Shown one piece after another: positions 50,601 to 63,890 of a DNA stretch of 64,000 nt (the stretch's first letter is position 1; each line of letters starts with the position of its first letter). This stretch comes from Rodentolepis nana (lineage: Eukaryota > Platyhelminthes > Cestoda > Cyclophyllidea > Hymenolepididae): the NCBI GenBank assembly GCA_900617975.1, contig UZAE01012028.1, positions 7,428 to 71,427 of the forward strand. Reading direction: 5' to 3'. The notes under the pieces were generated by a model, which made no database searches, was not told the origin of the DNA, and worked only from the letters and a program-made list of their open reading frames with translations. The position numbers were made by a program, and so were the translations under genes.

Positions 50601-53600
50601 GATTTTACGTTAGCAATTAAATGACTTCAAATGCTGCTAAATTGACAGTGATAGGAAAAAACGCCTTTTAATAAGGGGCATTTTCCATTCCAAAGAATTG
50701 CTATTTGCTCTTTAAGAACTCCCTCTTTCTCTCTAGGTTTTGGTAAGTTCAAGGCTGGAAATCTGTTAGATCAAACTGTAGAACTTCTTTTTAATCACGC
50801 CCTTTACATAGTTAATATTCAGTAGGAAAGTAGATAGAGATAGCACTACAGTGTCCTATAAGTCTTAATTTGAAAATTTAAACAAATTATATAGAGTTTC
50901 AATGCGTGGTAAGAATCAACTTTCCCACCAAATGCATTAACCATGAATAATTGTGCCGTTCATTAACCGAGATTTTAGTACATATAAATTCCAATTCGAA
51001 AAAGCATTCTTTTCCCTATCTCCCCAGTCAAAAGGAGTTTTTTCAATCAGATTTGAATTCATTGTTCAATTTCGACATTAGGAAGAAAAATTCATCTTCG
51101 TCAAATTCATATCCCTTTAAATTAGTAAGTTATGCTCACACCAATTGGTACCTTTTGAGTACTAAAGGTATCTTCAAACGATGGTGCACTTTTTTAAAAA
51201 ACTTGTTAATATCAAAGCTTCACATAAAAACCATTTGAATTACATTTCAGCGTGGGAATATAGCAACTCACGAAGGAATTATAAATTCATTTACAACTAA
51301 TTAAAGTTGAACATAGTTTTTAGTACTCCTGATTGTATTACGTAATCTAGATAAATAACTCAATAACAGTGTTTATTGTCAATTTATATTTGGGTCCGAA
51401 TTTTAAACATTGTTATCATCGAGTTGAAGAACATCAAAAATGCTTTCTGGAAAGTGCTAGTTGGAACTGTCTAGGATTAGAGGGAGAACTTCAAGAGAAA
51501 CTCCTCTCGGGATAACCAACTTGGCTCCCTCCACTTTACTGAATGCACATAGATGAGTGTAGACCACATGAGCTTTGACCTGGAAGGCACAATGGAGGCA
51601 ACCTCTTACCCAAAACAAGATTTATATATCTTACGATGAACCAATCTTGAAAACAAAGCCTTGAATACTAAGGAAACGGGTGACACACAGAATGAGATTT
51701 TTATGACTGTTGAGCCAATTTAGTCACAATCATTTCTCTGTAACAAATGAATTTGCTTTGAGTAAAGCCACTTAGTATATTCATGGGATTCGAGACTAAT
51801 TACTTAAAAAAATACGGTTGACTTTAATTGAGTTCCGGAAAGAAGATGATGTGGGAATATAAGTGGTTAATCAAATTCTCATAGCAACTCTACTCAAAAC
51901 AACCGATTAAACAGCACAATACTTGCGAGATATGAGTAAAGACTTCCAGAAGAGGACTGAAGAGAATGTTTATGATTCGCAAGTTGAGGACACTGTCATC
52001 TCTTAAGCTATTTCTCATTCGACTCTCGCAAGTCATATCTCGAAATCATTCATAGATTCATTTAAACCACTACCCGAAGAGCCGCTACTTGGGTAGTATT
52101 AGCCCCTAATCGGTAACCCTTACTTAATGCATCCTGTGAAGAAAAAATTACTGACATAAATTGAAGCTTGGAGTTTCTAAGATGTTTTAAGACTGATGCC
52201 TCCCCTAAATTTATTAATTTTAATAAGAGTGGCAAAATTTCTGGAAGAATTAAGGCAGGGTTCACCCCTGAACTGATCTATCTCTTACTATGAGGCTGAT
52301 CGACACTTTTACTACCCAACGACCATTATTAATAGATGATATTCTCTCAAAACTCTAAACACCACATTGAATGACGTGGTCGCTCAAGAGTGCGGAGATG
52401 AGTACGTGTTAACATTTATTGCATAAAAAGGTTCTCAAGAACTTCAATTTATGAAAGGTAAATAAAAGACGAGTTTAGTGGTGGATGAAAATGTTACTCC
52501 TATTGAACACAAATTAAAGAGTGCTCTGTGCCGTAGTGAATTCAACCGATCTTAGCAAGTATGAAATTATTACCATATCGAGCGCCTAAAATATAAACTT
52601 AGTAATTTTTCATAAAAAATTTGAAAATGATATTTATTTAAAATTTTTGTGTTAACTAAAGGAGGTCTTTTAAAATGCGGCCACAACCATCCGCCAAGAT
52701 GCTATAGGACAAATTTACATTTTTTAAGGAATGTGAAAATCAATTTACATGCAAAAGTCATTCCTTGGGGTGAATTTAACTAAGGCAGACGGTTAGAAAT
52801 GCGTGAATTTCTAGAATAAAAAGGATTCCATTTGCCATTGGATTGATAAAATTTCCCTGGGAAGAAATCGACCGTTATTTTTTATTAATGTACCAAGATA
52901 AATTGCAAAGTCCACGCGTGAAACGAATTTACATCGAAAAGGTCTTTTTTCTGGTGTCGGGTCCGGGCAGACTATTTGCTCCTAATTATTACAGATTACT
53001 TGTGAAATCATCAAAATTTTGATTTTTTTATAGACTATTTGCCGTTTCAACTTCTTTCTCCCAAGAATGAACTAGTTCCACCTGTGTTAAGCCAGCTTCG
53101 CAGTTAAATGCATGCATTGATTCTAGAAGACTTTGCGATCTAAACCTCCAAAGGTGACGTCTACATCTAGTAGAGACGAGTGTAGTCTCAACGTTGAAGA
53201 TAACTAAGGTAAAACATTTACATTGTGAAATTTTTTGCTGAAAAATTCGTTGAAAAGCGCAAGCCAAAAAACAGACAGTCTGTCGAAAACGATAAAATTG
53301 ACATTTTAAAATTCCCTTCACCTTGTAGTTAGTAACCTGTCCTTGCAGAATCTCAAAAGTCTATCTTATCGAACTCAATAGAAATGAAACTTTCAAATCA
53401 CATGTGAGACCTAAAATTTTTGATAGGTCACCATTTCGTGATAATTTAAAATCGATTCGAATCTATTTTTGGAGTAGTTGAAAAGCCCTGAGGGAGGAAA
53501 TGCTTGAATTGAGGAGGGGGTTCAATTCCAAGAATATAATATTCACCAATTAAAGAAACTCAATTAAAACCATTCCAAGGAACTTACTCTCCTCTTGCAA

Positions 53601-56600
53601 GGTGTGGGGCCGTCGACGAGGTATGCTGAGATGACCACGGTCTTTCTGGCGAACGAGTCGCTGCTGGAGCGGTTAGAAATCGACTCAGAGGCATAGCAGA
53701 GGAATCCCCAGGAGTGGAATTCGTAATTTGACAGACTGGACGTCGAGTAGCCATAGCCGGCACCAAGTCTGTCATTTTACCCTCGTCATCATATAGATTT
53801 GACTCCTCGTTGAGGGTATTTGATGACTTCCAACTTCGTAGACGCCGACGAGTATGGGTTGAACTACTTGAACAATCTAAGTTGAAGGTATAAAATAAGT
53901 ATTCCTCATTTTTTTGTTTAACACTCATTGCAAAACTAAAACGTTTCACAATATTTTACCATAGAAGGTAACAATAAAGTGGTCTATACGGGTACTTGCA
54001 AGTACTGCCTTCAGAAGGAAGTGGCGAATTTTGACCTTGGATTCAGATTGTGCGTTTCCTGATCTTATAATCCAAAGTCCACATTATAGTACTTGTCTCA
54101 CATTTCTGTCATATCTCATATTCGTTGTGTCCAGAGCATAATTATCAGTTTACTAAAATGATTGGACAAGCGCCTCAGATATTTTGCTGTTTGATATCCA
54201 CACAATAAGAACTAATATGATTTCACCATATCAGAGCTCATTAGAGTTCACTAAACGACCCTTCATTTCAGATGTTAACGTTGACAGCTCCGCTGTGCTG
54301 ATCAACTTTCCTTTCTATTGTAATCTACTGAACAGTCTACACCATGGTTATTAAAATAAACAAATATACCGACTAACCAGTTAATTTAATTAACTCCAGA
54401 TTTAAACCATTGAATAATTATTAATTTTCAAAGTTTGATTCATCCATAGGCGTTAAAAGTAAGTAGTAAATATAAAAGTTCCAGAATTCAAACGAATTAA
54501 ACCCCAATCAATTACTGTTTATGTCTACTTCCAGAATTTTGTCCTCTAAATCAATTGCTTTAAATACAAATAGGAAGTAGTTTCAAAGGCACTCACACAG
54601 TTCACTTGGAATTTGTGAGAACGCGTGGTTAACTACGTAATTATTTAAGAATAAAAAGTGGATCTTTGCCATTTTTTGCGTGAAGACGTTCCGTTGGCTA
54701 AATATTTGAGCATATAAAGTGAATTTGCGGAGAACTTGCTTATTCGAATGAGTTTTAAATAGCTGGGTTAAAACTCAATCAGTTAAATACCTGTCCGAAA
54801 TTCATTCCAATCTCACGCCCAGCTATGAATTTCAACCAAAAAAGTCCATTAAATTATCTTACAGTCGGTGGGATCAAACCAAAATTCGTTTGTTTCTTTT
54901 TCCTAAATTTTTGCCTTTTATGGTCCATGTCAAGTCATTTTTTTGATGTACAACGCAACATTCATTACAAAACCCGATTGAGTAAAATAGCAAATTCATT
55001 GAATTCTTTCCACATCCATATCCATGATGGCCTTGGTAACATTGTTTAAAAAGAGTTAAACCGTTGATAAACAGAGATTGAAATGACGCTTCGGCATGTG
55101 AGTATCGATGTGCCTTGTTTGCGGAGACGTGTTGAGGAAAAAACACCCCTCTCTCCACGTTTTTTTCGCGAACCCATATCTCAAAAGATGAGAACCCCTG
55201 AACTTTAACAATGAGAGGACAGTTCCAAGTGTAAGTTTGTCTCCTTTTCAAACGAACTACGTATCAATTTTAAAATGCATATCGAAAATTTCCAGATGAA
55301 AACGAAGAAGTGCCGTGGGGGGGGGGGGGGGGGGGGGGGGAAGGGGTGTTGATACCGAGCATGAAACTGTTCGAGTAAAGAAAAGCAATGCCCAGGAACG
55401 CAGTTCCTTCTGCGCAATTATCAATTTCACAATACAATTTCCAATGTTTTAAGGCCTATAGGACAGTTGAAACGTCACATAATAGAAGGATATTCTAAGT
55501 GTTGCCATTGAATTCTGTCTGAGCTGCTTCAAACTATCGAGCTAACAAGAGCAGATGCGATTTTTCAAACTACTTTTGCTCTCTCAGAGCTGTTGGTTTA
55601 GTAGACTGCAGACTGTTGTTATTGAGAAGAGGATTGCAGAAATAAATATGATTAACATTTTGTTTCATATCTGCCTCTCAATATTCTTTTATTTAAATAA
55701 AAACACATTATTTTTACTAAATAAAATGCCATTATTTAATGCCTCTCATTGACTGCTCTTGAAACACTCACGTGTACTCTTGACAGCAATTGACTACCCA
55801 CTAATGCATGTGTCTAGGTCACATAACGGGTACAGACCACCCAAGGAGTCAATCAATTTCCTTGTTATAATAATACGGTTCGCATGTATGTTAACCTTCG
55901 CATTTATTGAGTAGACATAATCGAAGCATAAATATTCCAGAATATCAAGAGATGGTGAAGTGATAACTGTTAGCTTTCTAGGCACATAAAACGTCCTCTT
56001 AGAGAAATCTTTGTCATTCTGAGATCAAATGCAGTTGAGAAGCAAACATAAGCTCAGAACCCACACAGTTTGCAATCCCTTCTAGAAAGAACATAAATCA
56101 AGCCTGTCAGAGAGCATGTGACACAACCGTAACTTTGCCATCAAGCAGCCCACGTATGAGCCATACTCTTCGAATAGGTAATTACTCATTGTGTGTGTGT
56201 GAGTGTGAGAGTGAGTGTAGTAGCCATGGTGAATAAATCAGTCTGACTTAACAATAGCAGTTAGGCCGATTAGCACTTCTCTACACCTTTCTCTCACTTT
56301 CATATAATCACATAACCTTAGATCAATGTGACAAAACTTTCGCATGATTTTGCATATATATGAACTCAAGTCCTTATTGGTGCATGCTATATGCTGGGAG
56401 CAAGGTGAAAAAGCTGTGGTTCGGGTCGTTTTGTTGAAAAAGCATGCACTATGCGTCTGAAAAACGGATAGGAATAGGTATTATTCTCAATATATAGCCC
56501 CCCCCCCCCCACCACCACATTTCTAGTATGAATATTAAAAATAGTTTACTGAAGGGTGAAATTGTTTGAAAGTTTACGTTGCTAGTGGACGTAATTAAAG

Positions 56601-59600
56601 CACATACTTAAGTAAGTAAATAATAAACCGAATTTTATTGTTATGTTTCAGATATCTTCGTCTGAAACACCAACCAAATTACCGCTGTAAGGAGGTACAA
56701 CTGAAGCAAAGGGACACGACCAACCATTTCATTAAAGCTAAAATTATGCTGGAATTACATTTTTAATTGGAAAGTGAACATCACCATACTTTCCGTGTTA
56801 TTCAACTTTATACTCCACTGTGCACTTGAATTCAGAAATCATACTCTAGTGCATTTATTGTGTCAATGATTTTAAGTTAATAATTTAAACAAACACGGAT
56901 ACATTTGCCGCTGTTGATAAAAATAGGTGAAATTTTCCATCCGACAAAATTAAGGCTAATTATTATGTAAGTGTTAAAGGGAAATAAATAAATTTTCAGA
57001 CGTGAAAATTTAAGCATCTTAATGGAAAGAATTTGGAAACTTAAGTAACTTTAATATTGTTCGCATTTTACCAAAGTAGACAAGAATTTAAAGCAGGAAA
57101 TGTGATAAATTGGTTGCCAAATTGTCAGTAATAATACAGAAAAACTGCAACTGCTTTAATTGATCATGTAAAGCACAGATCATCGTCACAATATCACTTA
57201 GATTGTCTAAGTAAAATAATGATAGAATATTACTTACCAGTTGAGTTTAGAATTTCAGTAAATCCCCGAGATAGTTTTTGCCTTCGAACACGACGAGGAT
57301 TTCGGTTATCCCTGGAAGACTGGACAATACGTTTATGTCCAAGGGCATCTGAATCCCGTTTATCAGTGGAATCCCTATCTTCCTCCCCAAGAGAGCGCAT
57401 CAAATCTCCTTCTGAACAGGCACGACTGCGTAGACGCCCAAGAGGAAGCGGTGAAGTGGAAGGAGAGGGCGAAAGCTGTCGCTTCGTACTTGGTGAAGCT
57501 ATTCCATTCGGTTGTCGAGACGGACTTGCAGGGAAAGGCATGGTAACGCTACGTGACGGACCCCTACGTTCGACACCCAAGTCCGTCAAAGTGACATAAT
57601 TATCTAATGGGAAGACTTGTAGCGGAGCCGACATGGGCTTGCGTTTCTGATTGTAAGTTGGTGCTGGCAAAAATGGTCCACCTTGAAGAGAAAGGGACAA
57701 TTTTCAATAGGCTTTCAGATTTAGACCTTCATGCAAACGTAGAACTCCCCTCAGAAACACAATGTTAGTTGAACATTCATGATAATGGAAAGAAAGTTGA
57801 CCCAAATTGATGACTTGAAATAATCGCGCAATAAGAATGGGAAATCAATAGTCTAGTCTGCCTACCACTGATGAAAAATCAACCAAAATCTAATATACGT
57901 ACACTCCTCCGTGTCTAGATAAATCCCTTCTAAGTTAGTGGTGTCTGTCGTAACTTTAAAAAACAGATTCACCACTGTCAATATTAGATTTGACTAGACT
58001 GCAGTTTAGGAGATGCAAATTTTTAGCAATTATTTTATTTTATGCTTTTCGATAGAATAAGACAGGGAAGGGACAGAGACGGTGGTGGGGTGTTTGTGCC
58101 TGGAGAGATCAGAATGCAGCCATAATTCAAAGCACAAGAGCCAAGTTTATTGTGATGTCGTAAAATAACGAGAATAAACAGAAAACAGCTTGAAAACATT
58201 GAAGGAATGGCAAACGAAGTATTTAAAATGATAAGAAATCACTGGTAACTTCCAAGGTCACTGTGTCAGAATGCTTCAAATGTTTAAAATAAAAAGTTGA
58301 ATAAATTGCCATCTATTAGAATATCTTAATCAAGTCTCGTATGGTTAAGTAAGGGCTTATTTATATTTGAGAATTTTAGTGGAAGAAAATGAAAACAATA
58401 CTGAATTGAATAGACCCGAGTTCCTCCCTCTAAATGCAAGACCTTGCCTGACTGATAAAATGTTTGTCGATTTCATAAACATAAGGTCGGCTGTGGTGCG
58501 GATAAGAAAGTGATATCCTTGAACAATAACCACTTCTGCTTATTCAACGTGCTTCAGTTGCAAAAACTAAGAATTTAAGAATTTACCTTGAATTAAAAAC
58601 TTTTTTTGACGTAAATATTCCATATTACAATCAAAGTTGTTGCCAATACTCAAGTCCTACATGGTACATAATTTTAATCAGATTAATTGATTAAGTCAAT
58701 TTTCTGGTTTATTTTAAGCTTAAATTGTAAAGTGAATTAGAAGGGACTTGATAGGAAACGAAAAAACTGCCTGGTAGTTCAAATCATCAGAAGATTCGAC
58801 CCGTGCATAGTAAATTAGACTGAACCACAGTAAAGCAGATGCCATTTTTAAATAAAATAAATCTCCTCCTTCCAATACCACCAAATGCAATTATGATCAT
58901 CAATCAGCTCATCAAGTTTAGCTGATGAATCCCCATCCCTGAGAAGTCAATTGTAGGACAATTTTGTAATCAATTATAATGTACAACTTTTCAATTGTAT
59001 TGCTTTAATATGCCAAGAAATACTATAAAACCTGAAGTACTTACAGATGCTGTTTTCTGAACCACCGATTTCCCTCGCACTGCCTCCAGCGTCCCCACGA
59101 AAATTGCGGATAATTTCGGCCACCTCAGTGTTTCCACGTTTTAGTGCCTCCTCCAAAGGCGTGCGACCCTCGTCATTTGTCAAAGTTCTGTCGGCTCCCC
59201 AATAGAGAAGACGTCTAGCAGTAGCGCATTGACCAGTGATAGCAGTGAAGTGTAAGGGAGTTTCTCGACCACAGCCAATAATACGATGCAATTGGGTCTG
59301 AACTCCATTATTCTGACACCATTGGTTGTTCGCCTTGTTGGTTGAACGTGTTGGAAGGGCTGGAAGACCCGGAGGGTCTAGTTGTGGACGTGGGAGGGAT
59401 CTAGCGTTCACATCTGCCCCATACATTATTAGTAGATTTATCTGATCAGTTCGACCGAGTAATGCAGCCTAACAGGAAAGAGGTGGATAATAATCCAAGG
59501 CTTATATTCAATCTAGCGAACTCGGCTATTTTAAAACCGACTCAGGCAACTGAGTACACTGTATTCATGAAATATAGGCAACAATCTGAGGAACTCAGGT

Positions 59601-61745
59601 TCGGAATGCAAAACTGAGTGTTGGTGAGAAAGGATGTGAGCATCCAGGCTCATTCTGAATAAGAACGAAAGGAGTTTTATCAATTATATTTTTAGTGACA
59701 AATATGGCTAAATTAACCTTTTAATTCCCGATTTATTTTTGAGAAATGCACCCAACCGCACTCACGCGTGTCTCCCAGCAGACTGATGACGTCGACGTGA
59801 GGGGTTTTGGTGGTATCAAGTGAAGGTGCTGAAAATGTTTCATATGAAAATAGCGTCTTCTGTACGAGTCAAGTACCACTGAAACTTCTTTTGAAGTAGG
59901 ATGGTACGATCCTAAGGGCGTTATAGAGCTAACGTAGAAATATATAACTATGATAAAGAACTGTAGATGAGTTTTACATAACATTATCTCAATCGTCTAT
60001 TCGTCAAGGGCTGTAACGAAGCAAATAAAACTTGATTTTAAACTATGAAACACCACATTCACTACAAATGAGAGTATTCTACTAATTCCATCTTCGTATG
60101 CTTCCCTTGAGTAGAAGCTGTTTTGCTGTGAATAAAATTACATACTTTTGTATATTGATAACAGTAATAAGTATTCGTTTGAAATGTTGAGTACCGAAAT
60201 TCTCGATGAAAGCAAAATTTAAAAGTTTGAGCAGTTTTATATGGGGGATAAATGTCATTGAACTTTCAATAATAAATGTAATGCTGAATGTCCATTTCGT
60301 TAATCATATACGTAGAATGGATAGAATTTCAGTAGCTTAAGATGCTAAATTGATGAAACTGTCAAATCACGCAAGAACAGAGAATAAGATAACAGAAATG
60401 ATTCCCGACTAACAGTCGAACGATGATGGGAAAAGCTCTGAAATTTCATCTAATCCAATATCCATGTTCGGAAGTGCCAACTGTAATTCACAACCATTGT
60501 CTAGCTGAGAAGGATTAATACAAGTTTATGAAATACGTGCTTGCATAAATGCCTAGAAATGGAAATCTTCTTGTCCATGAGAAACCAGAAGATAATGCGA
60601 TTTTCTAATGAAAACCTTCAAGGTTAATCTGCTCTTCGAGCATCTACGGTAAAAACTTTATATCTAACACTCGCGAGAGGTATTAATATTAGATTACCCT
60701 CCTCTAATTTCTAGCACAACTCTATTTTGTAATTAGCGGCCTTTTCGTCTAATGGAGATTGCCTTGCATACTCCTACAAACTTTGAAAGCTATATATTAC
60801 AGTTTCAAAAGTAAAATGACAAAAATACGCACCTGATGAATTTCCTGTTTGCCATCAGTGTCGTAAATTTCGATCTGTGCATGTTCATACAACAATCGAT
60901 GACAAATTCGTGTATCAACGTCCCCAAGAATATTGTAATAAAGGGGAGTTAACCCATTAGAGTCAAGAGTATTTGGGGATTGCCCGAAATCCAAGAGGGC
61001 TTTCACAGCTTCAAAATTGCCAATTGCCGCGGCTTTGTGGAGCGGAGTTACACCATTCCTCGTACGATAATCTTTATGTGCTCCACCTGCAATGAGAACC
61101 TTTATCATCTCCATTGGGCGCGGTCGACCAACAGCAACGGATAATGGGGATTCTAAAAAGGAGACTTAAATTTAAACGCCTCCTTACCCTCGGTTTTGGG
61201 ACAAATAAAGTTAGGGTCAAAGTCCTTTGAAAGGTATTTTTCAACTTTCTTTATATCGCCTCGAGCAACAGCCCGAAGAAAGGACTGGAAAAGATTTTTA
61301 GATTTTTCTCCACAGGGCAAATTTAATGGAGGGTAAAGACATAGCCGTTTTTTATGTGTGAACTGCAAAAAATTATTTATGAAAAAAAGAAAAGAAATAC
61401 TTCAAGATTAGAACTGGAATCATCTGTGATATAAGCGGAAATTGGACGATCTTCTTCAAGAAACTTTCCATTTCTTCCATTAGCAGGAGGCACAAAAAGT
61501 CCACAATTGATAGAATCATTAATTTGGGAACCAAAATCATCAATAAGCTTTTGTTTTACATGATTAACCAGAGCTTTTGGAGAAATCGATGCATAGACTT
61601 GTTTAGAGAGTGGAGTGATGGAAATCTTGATTAAAATGTTGCTGTTAATATCCTGCACACGAAATGAAGAGTCGGAAGAAGTAGCTCCACCAGAAAATCT
61701 ACCGGAATCTGTGTCACTAGATTGACTGTTAATAAACTTCTTCAT
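38644..61745 (-). CDS. SHANK: SHANK-family postsynaptic scaffold homologue
   Basis: Eleven minus-strand exons join in phase to 1153 residues: 61745-61401, 61362-61188, 61152-60833, 59468-59045, 57681-57238, 53876-53588, 50341-50034, 49961-49837, 45788-45458, 40863-40625, 39105-38644. Residues ~35-125 form the N-terminal SPN fold (INCGLFVPPANGRNGKFLEE). Ankyrin repeats follow to ~400 (DFDPNF, HKDYRTRNGVTPLHKAA, NGLTPLYYNILG, GRETPLHFTAITGQ), with a ~45-residue insert. Next come GPFLPAPTYNQKRK, a Pro/Ser/Arg-rich region, and a PDZ domain at ~735-845 over three exons (TLGLSLR loop, FIPTPAKPSLQLIKSVKPGS, HAGLQEGDYVIK, INHVDVT). The tail ends DPNDLILPPPKEFCC; PPPxEF also occurs in vertebrate SHANKs. 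Family knowledge: SHANKs organise glutamatergic postsynapses. I see no SH3 or SAM domain. An AG nine codons upstream of the ATG could join a further 5' exon. The exon 8 donor is GC. Confidence 0.9.
39300..39560. other. GC-rich island with C-run and ambiguous base in SHANK last intron
   Basis: A patch markedly richer in G+C than its intron (CCAGGGCTAAATAAGGGTCG through CGCTGGGTTAGGGCACGC), followed by a run of about 14 C and an N at 39478. Both strands carry short open frames (minus strand: FACPNPALALKGEQLGEARI) but no splice signals in phase with SHANK. It may be a piece of a transposable element or a misassembled tract. Confidence 0.4.
42392..42470 (-). repeat. tRNA-like sequence, possible SINE head
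   Basis: On the minus strand GATATAGTTGTCTGCAAGAG leads into AGAGCATCAAAC and then ATCGTGGGTTCAATACTCAT. The last part forms a 5-bp T-arm (GTGGG/CTCAT, two G-T pairs) with loop TTCAATA, and GGTTCAATACT fits the pol III B box at 10 of 11 positions. The anticodon arm is too short and the acceptor stem does not pair, so this is not a working tRNA. A tRNA-derived SINE is the likely source; an unrelated-looking body follows toward 42300. Confidence 0.42.
44839..45154 (+). repeat. SINE-like dispersed repeat, copy 6
   Basis: Forward-orientation copy: head GGGGTGTGCGATAGACTTACC, CGCGGTGCACACTGCACAAT, pyrimidine-rich middle with a CCCCCCCCCC run, and TGTGAAGCTCGAAGTCAACT before the tail. It lies in the SHANK intron between exons 9 and 10. 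Flanks do not give a clean target duplication. Confidence 0.85.
49134..49450 (+). repeat. SINE-like dispersed repeat, copy 7
   Basis: Forward-orientation copy: head GGGGTGCACGGTAGACTTACC, TCCACGTGGTGCACCCTGG, and tail GGATATAAATATATTG. Flanking ATATACTGGATA and ATATATTGACTA are weakly similar and could be an old target duplication. It lies in the SHANK intron between exons 8 and 9, near the split PDZ domain. Confidence 0.85.
55317..55340. repeat. Poly-G run (24 bases)
   Basis: Twenty-four consecutive G, in the SHANK intron between exons 5 and 6. Runs of this length are often miscounted in assemblies. Shorter G or C runs occur at 46830-46845, 44289-44300, 39486-39499 and 56501-56511. Confidence 0.9.
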
Positions 61746-62786
61746 TGCCTGGTATTGCAAATCTAAGGAAAGATTACTCGAATTAAAAAAACGTCATAAA
61801 CAGAAATATACATAAATCAAATGTGAGACTAGAGTGTATTACTAATATTAAATATCTTGATTAATAACCTGTTCGAATATCTTGAAAGAACCTTAAATAG
61901 ACCCGGCCCACATGAAAAATGTGAGTGCAGACTATATTCAAATATTCGGTTAGGTCATAAGGGGTGTAAATAAAATTAATTCTATTGGTTATAACACAAT
62001 TCCAAATTATCAAGAGGTTAAATCATTGAATCTTAAGTAAAGCATTGAAAATAAAATTTAAAATTAAGAAATAAATATGTTTGGTTGACTTTATCGTATA
62101 TGCTTTTGCAAAAATATCAATTAACATTTTTTCTCAGTTGCAATATAGATTACAATTTAGCATATGTGTTGGAAAGAAGCTTGACTATTCTCTCATGACC
62201 CAGAAATATTGAATAAATCTGCTTATGCGCTCAACTTGAATTGTTATTACAAGTAAGAACATTAGATTTCAATAACAACAAACTGAGGTTAAGACAATTC
62301 TACATTTGAAATGTTCATATAAGCTTTCAATTGCTTGAACTAATTTAAATGATTTCTAACATAGAATGATGAAAGATTTGCCTTCACTTTGGCCACAAAT
62401 CCCTAAAGCCCATCGAGGTCTTAATAAAAGAGATATAGAGAGCAGTCATCACAATCATTATTGCTTTTTAGCAAAATTATTACCACAAAATTGATTGATT
62501 AAGTGAAGAACAAAGGCGATTGTATGACTATCGGCCTGGAAGAGGCTTAGTTAAAGTCATAGCGACAACAAGAACAATATTATCTGATATTTTATCCGTG
62601 TACGTAATAATTAGGGAACTCTAATTTATCTTGCATAAAAAATGAAAGAGTGTCGAATGTGTTACTGGACCACGGTCTAACAGGAACGAAGAGAGATTGT
62701 TTGCAGTTGGAAATATAAGACCAAGGAGCACTGTTTGAATTCTGCATGCGAATAAGATTAAATGCTACGTCCCCAATATGTAGGAC
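61746..62786. other. Region upstream of SHANK, nothing recognised
   Basis: AT-rich sequence that may hold the SHANK promoter or further 5' exons. No open frame of note or recognisable motif. Confidence 0.4.
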
Positions 62787-62816
62787 AATATATATATATA
62801 TATATATTATATATAT

Positions 62817-62885
<69 letters not shown>
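62787..62885. repeat. Compound (AT)n-(GT)n microsatellite
   Basis: An imperfect AT array (to about 62835) passes directly into about 25 GT units and runs into the N gap. The true length is unknown. Confidence 0.95.
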
Positions 62886-63377
62886 NNNNNNNNNNNNNNN
62901 NNNNNNNNNNNNNNNNNNNNNNNNNNNNNNNNNNNNNNNNNNNNNNNNNNNNNNNNNNNNNNNNNNNNNNNNNNNNNNNNNNNNNNNNNNNNNNNNNNNN
63001 NNNNNNNNNNNNNNNNNNNNNNNNNNNNNNNNNNNNNNNNNNNNNNNNNNNNNNNNNNNNNNNNNNNNNNNNNNNNNNNNNNNNNNNNNNNNNNNNNNNN
63101 NNNNNNNNNNNNNNNNNNNNNNNNNNNNNNNNNNNNNNNNNNNNNNNNNNNNNNNNNNNNNNNNNNNNNNNNNNNNNNNNNNNNNNNNNNNNNNNNNNNN
63201 NNNNNNNNNNNNNNNNNNNNNNNNNNNNNNNNNNNNNNNNNNNNNNNNNNNNNNNNNNNNNNNNNNNNNNNNNNNNNNNNNNNNNNNNNNNNNNNNNNNN
63301 NNNNNNNNNNNNNNNNNNNNNNNNNNNNNNNNNNNNNNNNNNNNNNNNNNNNNNNNNNNNNNNNNNNNNNNNNNNNN
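62886..63377. other. Assembly gap (492 N)
   Basis: A run of N that begins inside the GT array, so the gap was most likely caused by the microsatellite. Predicted frames that pass through it are meaningless. Confidence 1.
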
Positions 63378-63890
63378 TATTCTTATAAAAATGTTTTCTA
63401 TTGCATTCTGTAAATGGAACGGCAGACGATTTTTATTAATTGACCTTTGGACAACGAAGGCGCTTTCTACGAGACTGCTTTTTTGGACTTTTCGTTGTCT
63501 ACTTTTGGTTGGTTGTAGTTTTACAAACTCATGTGACGCTTGTTCAAAGGTAAAAAGAGATTATTGTTTTTTGTGAAACTTTAGTTAATGGTTCATTTTT
63601 GGCATGTTGTACTGAATGAGTAATACCTGTTGTCAAACAACATTCATTGCCTCCCAGAGTGGAATGGCTCTCTCAAAACGCCCTGTTGATGGTGGTGTAG
63701 ATGAAGGTGTGATTTTCTCACTTGCCGTTGGGATAACAAAGAGACTTCTATTGTGGAGTAACTAGCATTACTTTTGATCGAGAAACTGGGTCCTGCAGAA
63801 GTTCCACCTAATGAGCCCCACTATGCTCTGATCTTTCCATCGTTGGCAGAGGAGAAATATTGGTGGAGAAAGTACAAATTTAAATTTCAG

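Noticed and set aside
57219..57599. 126-codon plus-strand frame
   Set aside because: Antisense of SHANK exon 5, whose minus-strand frame has matching splice sites and family similarity.
62746..63576. Long frames crossing the N gap
   Set aside because: They consist of microsatellite and N; no coding evidence.
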